This document shows, piece by piece, positions 56,401 to 64,000 of a stretch of DNA of 64,000 nucleotides. Source of the DNA: Cranoglanis bouderius (taxonomy: Eukaryota > Chordata > Actinopteri > Siluriformes > Cranoglanididae); NCBI GenBank assembly GCA_023630585.1, contig CM042558.1:16179800-16243799 (forward strand), read 5' to 3'. The first letter of the stretch is position 1; every line of letters begins with the position of its first letter. Made by a program: the position numbers and the translations under genes. The notes beneath the pieces were generated by a model. That model saw only the letters and a program-made list of their open reading frames with translations. It was not told the DNA's origin and made no database searches.

Positions 56401-58535
56401 AGCCTAAAGTCGTCCTTTTCATCGGCAATACACAGAACTACAGAATACGAGACAAAGTACTGTGAGAAGCTCCTAAGGTGATTCTTAGCCCTGTAGCCAC
56501 ATATTCTCGCACACACTGATCAGTGAATTCACAAGCAATTCTCCAACTTTTGGTGTATCAAATAACCACAATGTTTTGTTTTCTACTGCCACTTCCAATA
56601 ATGACTAATCCCGTCCTAACGTAGTGACGATAGATCTCGCAGGGGTCGTAAGCTTCGAGAGTATTACGTATAAAGTCGTGGAGGTGTGCAGACCTTTCCG
56701 AAAAAAAATTTCCGAACTGATGTCAGTCAGCGATCGCAGCGGAGGAAACGAGAGCGACATTATTATCTTGTTGTTTTTTTTTTCCCTTTTTTTTTTTTCT
56801 CATCTTTCCTTCTTCCTATCTGTTGGCTTTTTTTCTATTGATGAATATTGAAGTTAACCCTATTTCAGAATACATATTTTGATAAAAAATAAAATGTAAA
56901 AAAAAAGAATTGTACAGACGGAAATGTATTTTTGCACAGGCATTTTCTTACACTTTTTTTGGTACAGTTGAGATCGTTATTATTTATTTAGTGAACGGAT
57001 CAGTTTTAAGATTTGAAGTGGTTCACTGCCAAGCCAATAATGCAATATGCCTCTTACTCACAAAAACGGAGCTTCTTCTTTATAGTTGTGGACTGAAATC
57101 CTTATGAAGGAGCGTTGCCACCACAGTGGAGAGAGTCATCTTTTATTATTCTTTTTTTTTTCTTTTTCCTTTTTCCCCTCTTTCCGTTAAGTGAAATTAA
57201 GTTAGAGGATGTCATTAAAATGGCCCCAAAACACCAGATTTCACCAATCACATTTCACTAGTTGTTCATGTTTAAGGACCCCGGGGACTACGGGAAAAAG
57301 CAATTTAATAACAAGCGAAGGAGAGTGAACACTTAATGCACCACCGTTGCCAAACTTGTTTATATTTCGAAACACTGCAGTCGTTCTTTTGCAGCTTTTT
57401 AAATAATAACGAAGTGGAAAAGTGCCTGAATTTGTTTCTCACCTGTTTCAGCAGTCATTTCTGTTCCACATATTACGCAAGTGTTCTTTATATAAATGGT
57501 TTTGTAGGATCCTTTTTTTTTTTTTTTTTTCTTTTGTGTCCCATGTTGTGATCCTCTTCTCCTTTCACGAAATAAATCAAATCACGTCCCGCCGTTTCAA
57601 TACGGTTTATAACACGCCCTCGTTATCTTTCCCTTGACGTGGATGTAAACTACCACTTGAGTGGACACTCAAGAACAAAACGCAGACTTTTGTAAGAGCG
57701 GAGTCGATATCATTTTCCAATGTGAATGACATGCACTTGTATTGGCTGGATAATTACCTAGCTTGATAAAAAGCTAGCAGATTAAAGTGATGAAACTGTC
57801 ATGTATAGATGCAGTATGTATAAATGTGATATTTCTAATACATTAAGTATTTATTGATTTTTTTTTTTTTTTTTTTGTGGACATTTTGCAAACGTTCCCA
57901 GTTGATTTCTGGAGACTGCTCCTGAAGTCTACACCGATGTTAACTCGGGCCTTCAAATGCACATAAATAGGTATTGAAACATCTCTTTAAGAAGAAGCCG
58001 CCAGCTGCCCTTCAAGTGAAAATGGTGAGGGGAAACTCGAGGGCGTGTTTAATACAGTATTGGAACGCAGCCCTGTGCTAATAGTTCATATCTTCCGTTT
58101 CTTTGACGGCTTTTTCCCCCCAATGCAGTCAAGTTCACAAATGAAAAAGGCGTGGGTTTTTTTGTTGTTGTTTTTTTTTCCTCTTTCTTTTCTTCAATCC
58201 AGATTAAGATTGAATTCTCTTGTCCAATTTATTCGAGCTCCACTGGCAATGTTTTCATATGATGGAACTGTATTTGTTAAAAGAAGCACAGATGTGGAAT
58301 GTGAATCACAGCTCGGAAACATCGACACAGAGCCGAGAAAATAATATTCAGTTGTGTAAATTTGAGGGTTTTTGTTTGTTTTTGTTTTTAATCTACATAA
58401 TCCAATCATTTGAACAGCTGGACTTTTGTGTGTTGGCTGCTATGTAATTCATGAACAAACATAGTAGGTTAGATTTACGTAATATTTAAAGAAAAAGATT
58501 GTATAGTCTATTTGTTTTGTAACAGGTTTTCTGTA

Positions 58536-58541
58536 AATAAA
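58536..58541 (+). promoter_or_regulatory. Likely distal ATXN7 polyadenylation signal
   Basis: AATAAA followed by an A-run. It is the last plus-strand signal before the PSMD6 3' end. Confidence 0.5.
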
Positions 58542-58698
58542 AAAAAAAGTAATTTATACTGTTATTTATAAGAAAAGAAATACACGAGTCTGTTCTTCTT
58601 TGTCGCGTCGGATGCCGTTTGTTTCAGGTACGCCCAAAAGCTGGGGAATGTCTGTTGACATTAAACACATTGATGAAGGCGGCTTTCTCTGAAAAGGT

Positions 58699-58704
58699 TT
58701 TATT
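58699..58704 (-). promoter_or_regulatory. PSMD6 polyadenylation signal
   Basis: AATAAA on the minus strand about 100 bp after the PSMD6 stop. It is only about 160 bp from the opposing ATXN7 signal. Confidence 0.65.
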
Positions 58705-58799
58705 AGATACTGTACATAAAACAAAAGTCAAGACAACCGAATTGTATCGGAACAACCAGCAAATGCCTAAAGACGAAAATCTCCTGCTGTGTAAACATG

Positions 58800-62875
<4,076 letters not shown>

Positions 62876-63080
62876 TCTGGCGAATCTGGTGTTCGTTTGG
62901 CGGATGGGAGAGAAATGATACCGGCTGGAGCTGACACTGACAAGCAACGATGACTATGAAGAAATCTAAACAACAGAAGAAATGTATGAAATCCACTTCC
63001 GGCGAACCGCAACTCAACGAGGTGAAGAAAAGAGGGAGCGCGTGCAGGGCGCGCACAGAGGAGAAACGCGCTCCTGACGC
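62876..63080 (-). promoter_or_regulatory. PSMD6: PSMD6 5' UTR and promoter (inferred)
   Basis: GC-rich with CpGs. An ETS-type site CCGGAAGTGG on the minus strand lies at about 62994-63003, typical of housekeeping TATA-less promoters. The start site is inferred to lie near 62.95-63.05 kb. Confidence 0.5.
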
Positions 63081-63260
63081 CTAGCGGCCGGATTAATGCA
63101 TTACAGCCAGCAGCAATGCTGAGGTGAAGTGAAGTGAAGTGAGTCTTTACTGTCATTCTGTTTTCTCATGTTAGGAATGAAATAGAATTCTTTAATACCA
63201 CTTAACATGAAATACTGTCAGACAAGAGGAAGTAACACAGTGACTTGGCCTGCTTATATA
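63081..63260. other. Short flank upstream of PSMD6
   Basis: Contains a GTGAAGTGAA triplication near 63123; otherwise nothing is seen. Confidence 0.5.
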
Positions 63261-64000
63261 CAGTGCTCTCCATTAATATTGGCACCCTTGGTAAATATGA
63301 GCAAAGAAGACTGTGAAAAATTATTGTTTGACCTTTTGATCTTTTGTTTAAAACAAAAAAAAAACTATTGCAAAAACAACAGATTAACAAAAAAAAAAAA
63401 TCTTTGTTAAATATAGGTGTGCAACAATTATTGGCACCTTTTAGTCAATAATTTGTGCTACCTCCCTTTGCCAAGATAACAGCTCTGAGTCTCCTATAAT
63501 GCCTGATGAGGTTGGAGAATACATGGCAAGGGATCTGAGACCATTCCTCCATACAGAATCTCTCCAGATCCTTCAAATTTCGAGGTCCACGCTGGTGGAC
63601 TCTCCTCTTCAGTTCACCCCACAGGTTTTCTATGGTTTTTAAGTCATTTTTGTGTAGATTTTGATGTATGTTTTGGATCATTGTCCTGCTGGAAGATCCA
63701 ACCATGACCCATTTGAAGCTTTCTGGCAGAGGCAGTCAGGTTTTCATTTAATATCTGTTGATATTTGATAGAGTCCATGATGCCATGTATCCTAACAAAA
63801 TGCCCAGGTCTTCTGGCAGAAAAACAGCCCCAAAACATTAAAGAGCCACCACCGTATTTAACCATGGGCATGAGGTACTTTTCCATATGGCTACCTCTCT
63901 GTGTGTGCCAGAACCACCTCTGGTGTTTATTGGCAAAAAGCTCTGTTTTGGTTTCATCTGACCATAGAACCCGATCCCATTTGAAGTTCCAGTAGTGTCT
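63261..64000 (-). mobile_element. Tc1-like transposon, truncated by window edge
   Basis: Begins after TA with CAGTGCTCTCCATTAATATT. Minus-strand frames 63644-63886 and 63445-63705 carry VKYGGGSLMFWGCFSARRPG, IFQQDNDPKHTSKSTQK (second catalytic Asp) and NLWGELKRRVHQRGPRNLKD through KGGSTNY. They lie in two frames, so a frameshift separates the FQQD region from the C-terminus and the NPIE glutamate region is altered. The N-terminal part lies beyond 64000. Confidence 0.85.

Larger units (their letters stand above)
53593..58560 (+). other. ATXN7: ATXN7 3' UTR (probable, about 5 kb)
   Basis: No further exon is needed after PKARP-stop. AATAAA-type signals occur near 56887, 57571 and 58536; the last is followed by an A-run, and PSMD6 begins 140 bp further on the other strand. 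A human-like long 3' UTR is plausible. Within it lie TTC and GT microsatellites, a TIR element (54578-55212) and a second-family repeat (55.92-56.40 kb). The exact 3' end is inferred. Confidence 0.55.

Overview
This is nuclear DNA of a ray-finned fish (teleost). The evidence is vertebrate multi-exon genes with GT-AG introns, abundant Tc1/mariner transposons with terminal inverted repeats (TIRs) of about 200 bp, tRNA-derived SINE-like sequences and very many long microsatellites. A catfish-like genome is possible but that is only a weak impression. Nothing prokaryotic, viral or CRISPR-like is present.

Four protein-coding genes can be assembled exon by exon with continuous reading phase: the 3' half of synaptoporin (SYNPR, + strand, last three coding exons 3854-7475), complete THOC7 (- strand, 8 coding exons, 21647 down to 16947, 203 aa), complete ataxin-7 (ATXN7, + strand, 12 coding exons, 30414-53592, 859 aa) and complete PSMD6/Rpn7 (- strand, 8 coding exons, 62875 down to 58800, 389 aa). 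Order and orientation equal the human 3p14 block SYNPR > THOC7 < ATXN7 > PSMD6 <. No exons of SNTN or C3orf49, which lie between SYNPR and THOC7 in human, were recognised here.

Layout: 1-3853 SYNPR intron (AATAG-type array); 3854-9113 SYNPR exons and 3' UTR; 9114-16860 repeat-filled intergenic DNA; 16867-21790 THOC7, with a 1.5 kb Tc1 element in its first intron; 21.8-23.8 kb divergent THOC7/ATXN7 intergenic region dominated by an 870-bp TATG tetranucleotide array; 23.8-24.2 kb CCAAT/NRF1-type promoter and probable non-coding first exon of ATXN7; 24.2-53.6 kb ATXN7 with large repeat-rich introns; 53.6-58.55 kb probable long ATXN7 3' UTR, convergent with the PSMD6 3' end; 58.7-63.05 kb PSMD6; 63.26-64.0 kb the end of another Tc1-like element cut by the window edge.

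The genes are functionally separate: synaptic-vesicle membrane protein (SYNPR), mRNA export (THOC7 in THO/TREX), SAGA deubiquitinase module (ATXN7) and 26S proteasome lid (PSMD6). The shared context is conserved synteny, one divergent promoter pair (THOC7/ATXN7) and one tightly convergent pair (ATXN7/PSMD6). The more unusual content is in the repeats: a nearly intact Tc1 transposase with one nonsense codon, several miniature elements, an undescribed-looking dispersed family present in at least six copies, three minisatellites, a microsatellite acting as a splice-acceptor tract, and an interstitial telomere-like repeat. I found no convincing novel gene system.
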